From the NCBI GenBank assembly GCA_016764135.1, contig JAESSL010000370.1:1-5385 (forward strand): a DNA stretch of 5,385 nucleotides, written 5' to 3'. The DNA comes from Alphaproteobacteria bacterium. Lineage in GTDB: Bacteria > Pseudomonadota > Alphaproteobacteria > UBA8366 > GCA-2717185. The translations under genes were made by a program, and so were the position numbers. Under the pieces are notes generated by a model that saw only the letters and a program-made list of their open reading frames with translations, was not told the DNA's origin and searched no databases. The first letter of the stretch is position 1, and every line of letters starts with the position of its first letter. Below, in pieces: positions 1-5,385 of this stretch.

Positions 1-18
1 ATCGCGACCGCCGCGTAG
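1..18 (+). CDS. possible 3' end of an upstream gene
   Basis: Reading from the first base, five codons (Ile-Ala-Thr-Ala-Ala) run into a TAG stop at 16-18. This could be the tail of a gene entering from the left, followed by a 46-bp gap to the acyl-CoA enzyme gene. Five codons carry no family information and a stop this close could be chance, so this is only a possibility. Confidence 0.15.
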   Translation: MATAA

Positions 19-64
19 GGGCCGACCCAGGACATTCTTTCTTCCATTCAGGACGCAGCGCGCC

Positions 65-856
65 ATGCAGGAATATTCGGGTTATCAGACGATCGATATT
101 GAGGCGCGCGCCGATGGCGTGGTGGTCGTCGTTACCTTGAACAGGCCAGACCGGTTGAATGCGTTTGATGGCGTCATGCGGGAAGAAATTCGACGGATGT
201 TGCGCGAAATTCGCGATGACGACGACGCTCGGGCCATGGTCCTGACGGGCGCCGGGCGAGGGTTCTGTTCCGGGGCGGATCTTGGCGCCGAAGACAAACG
301 GCCCTGGCCCACGGCGTCAAACGAACCACGGTTCGGATGGTGTCTCGATTTGCTGGAAATGCCAAAGCCGACCATCGCGGCGATTAATGGCGTCGCCGCG
401 GGCGGCGGCCTCGGGCTGGCGCTGCTCTGCGATATCCGGATTTGTTCGCAATCGGCGCGGTTGTTGCCGATCTGGCTGAAGCGGGCCATTCATCCCGACG
501 ATCTGGTGACCTGGACCCTGCCAAAGCTGGTTGGATACGGACGCGCGCTGCAATGGCTTTATCTGGCCGACGATATCGATCTGGAAGAGGCGCGCGGGGC
601 GGGGCTGATCAATGATATCACGCCTCCGGATGATTTGATGGATCGGACGATGGCGCTGGCGACGCGACTGGCGGCGGGCCCGACAAAACATTTCGCGCTG
701 GCCAAGCAGGCGGTCTTGAAGGGGCTTAGTCGTGACCCCTGGGATGGCGCGATGCTGGAATCATGGGGGCAGGATCGAGCGCTCGATTCCGAAGACCGAC
801 GTGAAGGCGTTCAGGCTTTTCTGGAAAAGCGCGCGCCGCGATTCGTAGGGCGCTGA
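65..856 (+). CDS. enoyl-CoA hydratase/isomerase (crotonase) family protein
   Basis: This is a 263-residue cytoplasmic crotonase-fold protein, a typical length for the family. Seen in the sequence: the N-terminal strand and NRPDRLNAF motif (residues 26-34), the first oxyanion-hole segment FCSGADL (67-73), the second oxyanion-hole segment AAGGGLGLALLCD (111-123), and the family's C-terminal region with GPTKHFALAKQAV (205-217). Family members act on acyl-CoA thioesters by hydration, double-bond isomerisation or related chemistry. The two glutamates of classical enoyl-CoA hydratase (Glu144 and Glu164 in the rat enzyme) appear replaced: by manual alignment they fall at Gly117 and about Trp137. An aspartate is kept in the HPDD stretch (Asp145/146), near where PaaG-type isomerases have their catalytic Asp. 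An isomerase or other acyl-CoA activity is therefore more likely than simple hydration; the substrate cannot be told. The ATG at 65 is the only sensible start, with a weak AGGA about 11 bases upstream. No pathway partners are visible in the window. Confidence 0.93.
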   Translation: MQEYSGYQTIDIEARADGVVVVVTLNRPDRLNAFDGVMREEIRRMLREIRDDDDARAMVLTGAGRGFCSGADLGAEDKRPWPTASNEPRFGWCLDLLEMPKPTIAAINGVAAGGGLGLALLCDIRICSQSARLLPIWLKRAIHPDDLVTWTLPKLVGYGRALQWLYLADDIDLEEARGAGLINDITPPDDLMDRTMALATRLAAGPTKHFALAKQAVLKGLSRDPWDGAMLESWGQDRALDSEDRREGVQAFLEKRAPRFVGR

Positions 857-996
857 GCGAAATTTAATCGACGTCGGAACTCAAAGTTCAGCGCTGCCGC
901 ATTTGGTCGCACCCCCCCCGGGAAAAGCGGGAATAAACATCAGAATTGTGCTTTCGTCATTGGCGCAACGATGGCGTATCGCCAGAGATTTTTTCC

Positions 997-1001
997 AGGA
1001 G
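997..1001 (+). promoter_or_regulatory. strong Shine-Dalgarno site fixing the globin start
   Basis: AGGAG lies six bases before the ATG at 1008. It supports that start over the in-frame TTG at 903, which would add 35 residues unlike any globin N-terminus, including a Pro-Pro-Pro stretch encoded by a run of eight C. Confidence 0.85.
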
Positions 1002-1007
1002 AACTTT

Positions 1008-1376
1008 ATGAGTGAGAGTTTATTTGACCGTATCGGCGGACATGCCGCGATGGATGCAGCGGTCGATCTTTTTTATAAAAAAGTTATTGCCGACGATTCG
1101 ATTAATCATTTTTTCAAAACAACCGATATGAAAAAACAACGCGCGAAACAAAAAGCGTTTCTGGCGATGGTGTTTGGCGGACCCAATAACTACACCGGGC
1201 TCGACATGCGCGCGGCGCATGCGCCTCTGGTTAAAAACGGGCTGAACGACGCGCATTTCGATGCCGTAGCAGGGCATTTGCAAGCGACGTTACAAGAGCT
1301 GGGCGTGGCGGAAGCCGATGTCGCCGAAGTGATGAAGCTCGCTGGCGGTGCGCGTGACGACGTCCTCAATCGATAG
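1008..1376 (+). CDS. glbN: group I truncated hemoglobin (2-on-2 globin)
   Basis: This 122-residue haem protein matches the usual length of bacterial group I (N-type) truncated hemoglobins, which bind O2 and NO and are mostly linked to NO detoxification or redox protection in the cytoplasm. Visible hallmarks are LFDRIGG at residues 5-11, Tyr23 (B10) in the LFYKKV helix, the Phe-Phe pair at 35-36, the E-helix QRAKQKAFL (44-52) with Gln44 (E7), Lys47 (E10) and Gln48 (E11), FGGP (56-59), YTG (62-64), and the proximal haem ligand His71 (F8) in MRAAHAPLV. Compared with cyanobacterial GlbN, the E10 His is Lys and the C-terminal His that forms the covalent haem bond is absent (the tail is GGARDDVLNR), so ordinary non-covalent haem binding is expected. 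The Tyr/Gln/Lys/Gln pocket suggests a ligand-stabilising hydrogen-bond network. No reductase or haem gene is adjacent. No clear promoter or FNR-type site is seen in the 151-bp gap upstream. The gene name is by family. Confidence 0.95.
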   Translation: MSESLFDRIGGHAAMDAAVDLFYKKVIADDSINHFFKTTDMKKQRAKQKAFLAMVFGGPNNYTGLDMRAAHAPLVKNGLNDAHFDAVAGHLQATLQELGVAEADVAEVMKLAGGARDDVLNR

Positions 1377-1410
1377 TATTTGCGTCCCTCTAGTACGGCG
1401 CGCGTGGCGG

Positions 1411-2559
1411 TCAGGCTGACATTTTCTGCCGTGAGTCGATGTTGTTCAATAGCGTCAGGCCGTTGAACAACTCCATAAACTGGCGGTGCCGCAATGTTGG
1501 ACCATACCGGCTCATATAACGTTTCCACAGGTTGATGCTATGCGTCGCTGTGGAAACGTTTGCGGCCAGGTTCAGGTATGAATTTGCGGAATTTCCCAGG
1601 AAATCCATGAATTTCCGGGGCCTGTCGTTCAAAATGAACTGGTTGTAGCTATTTTCATATTCCGCGATGATCTGACGGGCCTTCACGTGGTCGATCCGCA
1701 TTTTTTCGCGCAGAGCGTCCCGACGCTTGAGGATGATCTTTTGTTCGGGCTCTGACAGGTTCAGTCCGCCGGACGGGAAACAGAGCTTATTGTTGCCGAC
1801 CCATTGGAACATCGTTTTCAGGTCGTTCAGCGAATCATTAAATTGAACCTGATAATAACAGACGGCTTTCCAGGCGAAGAAAATATCCGGCGCTCTGTCG
1901 GGGGGGATTTGCATCGCCTTCACAAAAGGTTCGACGCCTTCAATATCAGTGGCTTCCCAGATTTTTTTCAGGAAAACCTCAACATGTTGTCCTTGCGCCT
2001 TTGTGGTCTCGGCGCCATCGCTCGCGCCAAGCGCCTTGCTGACCAACCGCGCGATCTTGTCCCGGATTGGAAGACGAATTCGGTCCCATTCAGTCGGTGA
2101 TATGGCAAAATACTTTGGGTGAATGTCCGCTTCGACGCCCAGTTGCTCCGCCCTGCTTTTAAACATGAACGGATCAAGCGTGTGCATGGATTCGATCATA
2201 CGCAAAACTTCAACATCGTGTTCGATCATCGCCATCAGTTCGCGCGTTTCCGACCCATGGGCGATTTTGTTCACCAGCAGGCCCGGAAAGCCAAACATGT
2301 TGTAATCGATGGATTCTCCACCTTCATACGGATTGTTATAATCGTATGGGAAATAGACGACCGTACTGACATTGAGATCGAGACGCGCCGTGCTCAAGGC
2401 GGGTTCAAAGCGTTTGATCAGGACGGTCTTGTTCAGGATATCGGTCTGAAACAAACGTCCCTGGGGATCAGAATCCGGTATGGCTCCGCCGATGGCGTGG
2501 CAATCCATCGCGATGGCGCGTCCGGACCCTAATATTGCGTGAAGTTGTAATTGATCCAT
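1411..2559 (-). CDS. conserved-looking protein of unknown function, 382 residues
   Basis: I do not recognise this family. The frame is open for 382 codons and the composition is that of a real folded protein. There is no signal peptide, no membrane span and no Cys-rich metal site. Residues 36-70 look like beta strands and lead into a Tyr/Pro/Gly-rich stretch at 67-95 (VVYFPYDYNNPYEGGESI, then DYNMFGFPGLL). From about 97 onward it is predominantly helical. A segment at 128-165 contains LDPF, then HPKYFAISPTEWDRI, then the helix LPIRDKIARLVSKAL. Residues 268-305 are a strongly charged helix (SEPEQKIILKRRDALREKM) that could form a coiled coil. The C-terminus is again helical. No catalytic motif is evident. 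The ATG at 2559 has no clear Shine-Dalgarno sequence; Met18 is an alternative start with no better site. The gene converges on the globin gene (34-bp gap) and diverges from the DUF2336 gene. Near its 3' end it carries a perfect 13-bp inverted repeat. Confidence 0.85.
   Translation of the reverse strand: MDQLQLHAILGSGRAIAMDCHAIGGAIPDSDPQGRLFQTDILNKTVLIKRFEPALSTARLDLNVSTVVYFPYDYNNPYEGGESIDYNMFGFPGLLVNKIAHGSETRELMAMIEHDVEVLRMIESMHTLDPFMFKSRAEQLGVEADIHPKYFAISPTEWDRIRLPIRDKIARLVSKALGASDGAETTKAQGQHVEVFLKKIWEATDIEGVEPFVKAMQIPPDRAPDIFFAWKAVCYYQVQFNDSLNDLKTMFQWVGNNKLCFPSGGLNLSEPEQKIILKRRDALREKMRIDHVKARQIIAEYENSYNQFILNDRPRKFMDFLGNSANSYLNLAANVSTATHSINLWKRYMSRYGPTLRHRQFMELFNGLTLLNNIDSRQKMSA
1518..1560. 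repeat. perfect 13-bp inverted repeat inside the unassigned gene
   Basis: The left arm AACGTTTCCACAG (1518-1530) and right arm CTGTGGAAACGTT (1548-1560) are exact reverse complements separated by 17 bases. The repeat lies within codons for residues 334-347 of the minus-strand gene (N-V-S-T-A on one arm, L-W-K-R-Y on the other). In RNA it would form a stable stem with a 17-base loop. There is no following U-run, so it is not a standard intrinsic terminator. Each arm contains a GTTTCCACA core that matches the DnaA-box consensus TTATCCACA at seven of nine positions. Binding by any protein is speculation. Confidence 0.9.
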
Positions 2560-2618
2560 TCGGCGGCTTAAAGCAACATATTGAAGCGCTATTTTCCAAA
2601 TTTAAAGCACATATACAG

Positions 2619-2648
2619 TTCACTCGTATAACGTGCGTATCCTATATT
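2619..2648 (+). promoter_or_regulatory. candidate sigma-70-type promoter for the DUF2336 gene
   Basis: TTCACT (2619-2624) and TATATT (2643-2648) are separated by 18 bases. They match the -35 and -10 consensus at four and five of six positions. The pair lies in the AT-rich divergent gap and would start transcription near 2655, giving a leader of about 110 bases before the ATG at 2765. I found no similarly convincing promoter on the other strand for the unassigned gene. Confidence 0.35.
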
Positions 2649-2663
2649 CTCCCGTTTAAACTG

Positions 2664-2685
2664 ATTCTTCCGTCTTGTGAAGAAT
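2664..2685. repeat. 7-bp dyad in the leader of the DUF2336 gene
   Basis: ATTCTTC (2664-2670) and GAAGAAT (2679-2685) are inverted copies around an eight-base spacer; in RNA two G-U pairs would extend the stem to nine. It sits just downstream of the candidate -10 element, where an operator or a leader hairpin could act. Dyads of this size are common by chance, so function is uncertain. Confidence 0.4.
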
Positions 2686-2764
2686 TGACTCTCGAGTATG
2701 TTTAGGCTCAAGGTCTTATGCATTGAAACAAGGGCGCTTTTGGTGCAGTGATTCGCAAAATCCG

Positions 2765-3859
2765 ATGACAGATAAATTTGTACAACTGACGAATTTGGCG
2801 AATCTGGCGAAGGAAAAATCTTCGTCGGCGCGTCAGAAGCTACTGCGTGACGTCACCGATTTGTTCATGGAAGAGCCCGAGACGCTGAACGAGCAGGAGT
2901 TAGCGTTCTTCGGCGATATCATGTTCAAGCTGGCGCGCGAAATGGAAGCAAAAGTGCGCGCCGTTCTGGCGGATACGCTGGCGGATGCGCAGGTCGCCCC
3001 CTCCGCCATTATTGAGACCCTGGCCAATGACGATATCGACGTCGCCCGTCCAATTCTGACGCGGAGCTCTGTTCTCAGCGAGCCCGACTTACTGTCGATT
3101 GTCGCGCGGCATAGTCAGGAGCATTTGCTGGCGATTTCGAAGCGCACGACGGTGAGCGAGAAGGTGGCGGGGTCGCTGGCGGAAAAAGGCGATGATCGGG
3201 TGCTGGGATCCCTGGCTGGCAACGCGGGCGCGGCATTGACCGAAAACACGATGGCGACAATGTTGGGACGCGCCACAGACAAGAAAGCGGTCGGTGGGCG
3301 CCTGGCCGCGCGAACAGACGTTTCACGCGATCTGGCGGAAAAGTTGTTTCAGAATGTGTCGGCGGCGGTTCGCGAAAGCATATTGTCTGACGCGCCGGGG
3401 GTGGATGTTGCAAAGATCGACGAGGCCATTGATCAATCCCGGGACGACCTTACTCAAAACAGCGATGAAGACGATCGGGAATACGCTCAGCGGTTCATCG
3501 CCCGGAAGGTTGCGCTGAAACAGCTTGATAGAAAGCTGGTGACTAAATTTGTTGAGAACCGGGAAATCTGGAAATTCGTCGCGGGACTGGCGGAAATGTC
3601 CGGTATTGAATTCAATGCGGCGCGCGAGGCGATTTTCGATCCCTCAGGGCAGAAAGTCGCGGTCTTGTGCAAGGCGATCGACCTCGATTTAGATGTGTTC
3701 AAGGACGTCGTTGAATTTACGGACTTTCAACAATCGCGCTCCGCACAGGATACGTTCGCCTTGCCGGGCGTCTACGCCAGCATGACGGCCGATGCCGCGC
3801 AGCGGGCGCTGCGGTTTTTGCGTCTTCGTCAAAAAGCGGCGCAAAACGTCGTACATTGA
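2765..3859 (+). CDS. DUF2336 domain-containing protein
   Basis: This 364-residue soluble protein has the features of the DUF2336 family (Pfam PF10098), a helical, HEAT-like family of unknown function seen mainly in Alphaproteobacteria. Visible features are an N-terminal helix with LANLAKEKSSSARQKLL (residues 10-26) and DVTDLF (29-34), the stretch LLSIVARHSQEHLLAIS (109-125) followed by KRTTVSEKVAGSLAEKGDDRVL (126-147), and LAGNAGAALTE (150-160), which together are the most characteristic part. A second helical half follows an acidic linker at about 224-240 (QSRDDLTQNSDEDD). Repeated helix pairs suggest a protein-binding scaffold, but no partner is known from the sequence. There is no signal peptide or membrane span. 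The ATG at 2765 is chosen because the family-like sequence begins there, although no Shine-Dalgarno precedes it. An in-frame TTG at 2723 has AAGG eight or nine bases upstream and would add 14 residues. It is divergent from the unassigned gene, and the membrane-protein gene follows 84 bp downstream. Confidence 0.88.
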   Translation: MTDKFVQLTNLANLAKEKSSSARQKLLRDVTDLFMEEPETLNEQELAFFGDIMFKLAREMEAKVRAVLADTLADAQVAPSAIIETLANDDIDVARPILTRSSVLSEPDLLSIVARHSQEHLLAISKRTTVSEKVAGSLAEKGDDRVLGSLAGNAGAALTENTMATMLGRATDKKAVGGRLAARTDVSRDLAEKLFQNVSAAVRESILSDAPGVDVAKIDEAIDQSRDDLTQNSDEDDREYAQRFIARKVALKQLDRKLVTKFVENREIWKFVAGLAEMSGIEFNAAREAIFDPSGQKVAVLCKAIDLDLDVFKDVVEFTDFQQSRSAQDTFALPGVYASMTADAAQRALRFLRLRQKAAQNVVH

Positions 3860-3928
3860 CGCATGCGCCCGTGATGAATGCGCCCCGGCGGATGGATTAA
3901 AAAGAGGCCTGACGCGGCGCCCTGACGC

Positions 3929-3936
3929 AGGAAAAG
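3929..3936 (+). promoter_or_regulatory. ribosome binding site of the membrane-protein gene
   Basis: AGGAAAAG lies seven bases before the ATG at 3944, the first Met of a frame that stays open to the end of the window. It supports this start. Translation does not overlap the upstream stop, which is 84 bp away. Confidence 0.7.
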
Positions 3937-3943
3937 CCAGACG

Positions 3944-5385
3944 ATGCATCATCCTATCGCGATTGTCGCTGCCGGCGTTGTGCTCGTCTTTGTACAAATT
4001 GCGCTGGCGCTCAGTGGTTATTCGCCGATGCCGGGCGCGGAAGACGCTCTGGCGGGCCCGGACAGTTACATGCGATTGCTGCGGGTCGAGGTCTGGGCGA
4101 ACTCAGAAGGCTGGCGCGATGTGGGGTTTCCACTTTCCAACGCGCCGTACGGCGAGACGCTGCATTGGACCCGACCTTTTGACGTTTTGCTTCTGGTGGG
4201 CGCGCGCCCGCTTGGCTGGTTGATCGGGTTTCGCGACGGGCTTTATTGGTGGGGCGCGATGATAAGCCCGCTTTTGCAGTTTGCGTCGTTGTTGGCGTTG
4301 TCCTGGGCGACGCGCGCTCATTTATCCAATCGCGCCTTTGTTTTTCTGGCGCTGCTCTTCGTCACGCAGCCAGCGTTGGCGGCGGTCTATAGCGTCGCGC
4401 GACCCGATCACCATTCCCTGCTCGCGTTTTTATTCGTTATAGGGGTCGCACTCTTTCTGCGCGGGTTGGCGGGGCGTTTGCGGTGTTGCGGGGCGGCGGG
4501 CGTGATTGGCGGCTTGGCGATCTGGGTGAGTATCGAAGGCGCCGCGCCGGTCGTTGTTGCGCTCGGTGTTCTGGGCGCCGCGTGGATGGTGCGGGGCGAA
4601 TGGTATTTGCGTGACGTGATTTGGTATTTGACCGGCGTCGCATTGGCGTTGAGCGTCGCCATGCCGCTTGAGCACGGATTTGCCGCGCTCGCCGCGCTCG
4701 AATACGACCGCATTTCAATCGTGCATTGGGGGCTGATCGTCGTGGCCCTGACGGCGGCGGGACTTGTGGAGCGCGCGTTGCGCCGTCTGGCGGACCCGGG
4801 TTGGTTAGCGAGAATGATTGGCGGCGCGGCCATTCTGGCGGCGCCGCTGATGCTCGTTGCGTTTGTGTTTCCCGACTTTTTGGGTGGCCCGTTTGTTGAG
4901 GTCGATCCGGCGCTTGGCGCAATCTGGCTTGACCATATCGATGAGGTGCAGACGCTAAATGCCGGTGATTTCGCAATTTATTTGGGTCCGTCGGTGCTAG
5001 CCGGGGCGTACCTCGCGTATAAAATCTGGCGCCGCCGTCAGCAGTGCTACTCGAATTCACTGGGATTGATTTATCTGGCCGTGTTGCTGGCGGTGTTTGG
5101 GTCGCTGGCGGCGTATCAGGTTCGGTGGTCTATTTACCCCGCAATCGTCGCTTTGGCGCCGTGGGTTCTGCTTCTGCGCGCGATGTTTCAACAAAAGATC
5201 GAGTGGCGCCTGTCGAGCCGTATTCGAATTCCGTTGCGAACGCCGTTGTTTCTGGCGGTCCTGTCCGCACCGGTCGCCGGGGGCGCCATCCTTATGAGCC
5301 TGGGATTGGGTGCGAGTGCGGTGGCCGGGCTGGCGTCACAACCCAAAGACGGCGCGGCGTGCCCATGGGCGCAATTTGCGCCGAC
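3944..5385 (+). CDS. polytopic membrane protein, probable GT-C-type glycosyltransferase (3' end outside window)
   Basis: The frame is open from the ATG at 3944 to the window edge: 480 codons plus two bases with no stop. The product is very hydrophobic, with roughly 12-14 predicted membrane spans (for example residues 4-24, 103-122, 131-148, 157-173, 199-216, 225-241, 259-276, 291-310, 344-362, 372-390, 395-412 and 433-457). The long first external loop carries GPDSYMRLLRVE (38-49), then GWRDVGFPLSNAPYGETLHWTRPFD (split at 56-66 and 67-80). An acidic residue right after the first span (Asp40) is typical of GT-C glycosyltransferases of the STT3/PMT/ArnT type, which use lipid-linked sugars on the outer face of the inner membrane. 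RPDHH (153-157) and WVSIEG (194-199) add polar residues at membrane boundaries. The oligosaccharyltransferase WWDYG motif is not seen in the visible part. The sugar donor and acceptor cannot be told. It may be co-transcribed with the DUF2336 gene. Assignment to GT-C is by motif layout only; an uncharacterised membrane protein is the alternative. Confidence 0.8.
   Translation, partial: MHHPIAIVAAGVVLVFVQIALALSGYSPMPGAEDALAGPDSYMRLLRVEVWANSEGWRDVGFPLSNAPYGETLHWTRPFDVLLLVGARPLGWLIGFRDGLYWWGAMISPLLQFASLLALSWATRAHLSNRAFVFLALLFVTQPALAAVYSVARPDHHSLLAFLFVIGVALFLRGLAGRLRCCGAAGVIGGLAIWVSIEGAAPVVVALGVLGAAWMVRGEWYLRDVIWYLTGVALALSVAMPLEHGFAALAALEYDRISIVHWGLIVVALTAAGLVERALRRLADPGWLARMIGGAAILAAPLMLVAFVFPDFLGGPFVEVDPALGAIWLDHIDEVQTLNAGDFAIYLGPSVLAGAYLAYKIWRRRQQCYSNSLGLIYLAVLLAVFGSLAAYQVRWSIYPAIVALAPWVLLLRAMFQQKIEWRLSSRIRIPLRTPLFLAVLSAPVAGGAILMSLGLGASAVAGLASQPKDGAACPWAQFAP

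Noticed and set aside
85..691. Minus-strand frames of 134, 124 and 63 codons opposite the acyl-CoA enzyme
   Set aside because: They are shadows of a clearly recognisable crotonase-family gene.
912..919. Run of eight C as a possible phase-variation tract
   Set aside because: It is outside the coding sequence and shows no placement between promoter elements that I can identify.
903..1007. N-terminal extension of the globin from a TTG at 903
   Set aside because: The extension has no globin similarity and the strong AGGAG before the ATG at 1008 marks the real start.
2119..2532. 137-codon plus-strand frame opposite the unassigned gene
   Set aside because: It lies wholly antisense to the longer 382-codon frame, lacks a ribosome binding site and has no family features.
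3908..3928. Direct repeat of CCTGACGC (3908-3915 and 3921-3928) between the DUF2336 and membrane-protein genes
   Set aside because: Two 8-bp copies are too short and too few to separate from chance in GC-rich DNA.
3792..4223. 143-codon plus-strand frame bridging the DUF2336 and membrane-protein genes
   Set aside because: It overlaps both genes out of frame, is rich in Arg and Cys, and the membrane-protein frame has a proper Shine-Dalgarno and clear membrane spans.
4437..5060. 207-codon minus-strand open frame, plus overlapping 141- and 81-codon frames
   Set aside because: They are antisense to the membrane-protein gene, rich in Arg and Pro as expected for shadows of GC-rich coding DNA, and have no recognisable domain.

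Overview
The window looks like ordinary chromosomal DNA from an alphaproteobacterium, possibly a Rhodospirillales-type organism. The clearest clue is a DUF2336 protein, a family concentrated in Alphaproteobacteria. The moderately GC-rich composition (by eye in the mid-fifties) with GC-rich third positions and the mix of neighbours fit this. Rank below class is a guess. I see no RNA genes, insertion sequences, CRISPR arrays or prophage genes.

Layout, left to right: (1) an enoyl-CoA hydratase/isomerase-family protein (65-856, +), which lacks both canonical hydratase glutamates; (2) a 151-bp gap, then a group I truncated hemoglobin (1008-1376, +) with a strong ribosome binding site; (3) a convergent gene for a 382-residue soluble protein I cannot assign (1411-2559, -), separated from the globin gene by only 34 bp and carrying a perfect 13-bp inverted repeat within its coding sequence; (4) an AT-rich divergent intergenic region (2560-2764) with a candidate promoter and a short dyad; (5) a DUF2336 helical-repeat protein (2765-3859, +); (6) an open reading frame with a good ribosome binding site (3944 to the window end, +) encoding a polytopic membrane protein that resembles GT-C-fold glycosyltransferases and is cut off by the window edge.

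The genes do not form an obvious joint pathway. The acyl-CoA enzyme and the globin are co-directional but probably independent. The DUF2336 and membrane-protein genes may be co-transcribed (84-bp gap, no visible terminator). The unassigned gene and the DUF2336 gene share a divergent control region. I found no convincing new multi-gene system. The observations most worth checking are the inverted repeat inside the unassigned gene, the atypical active site of the enoyl-CoA hydratase homologue, and the unassigned gene itself.
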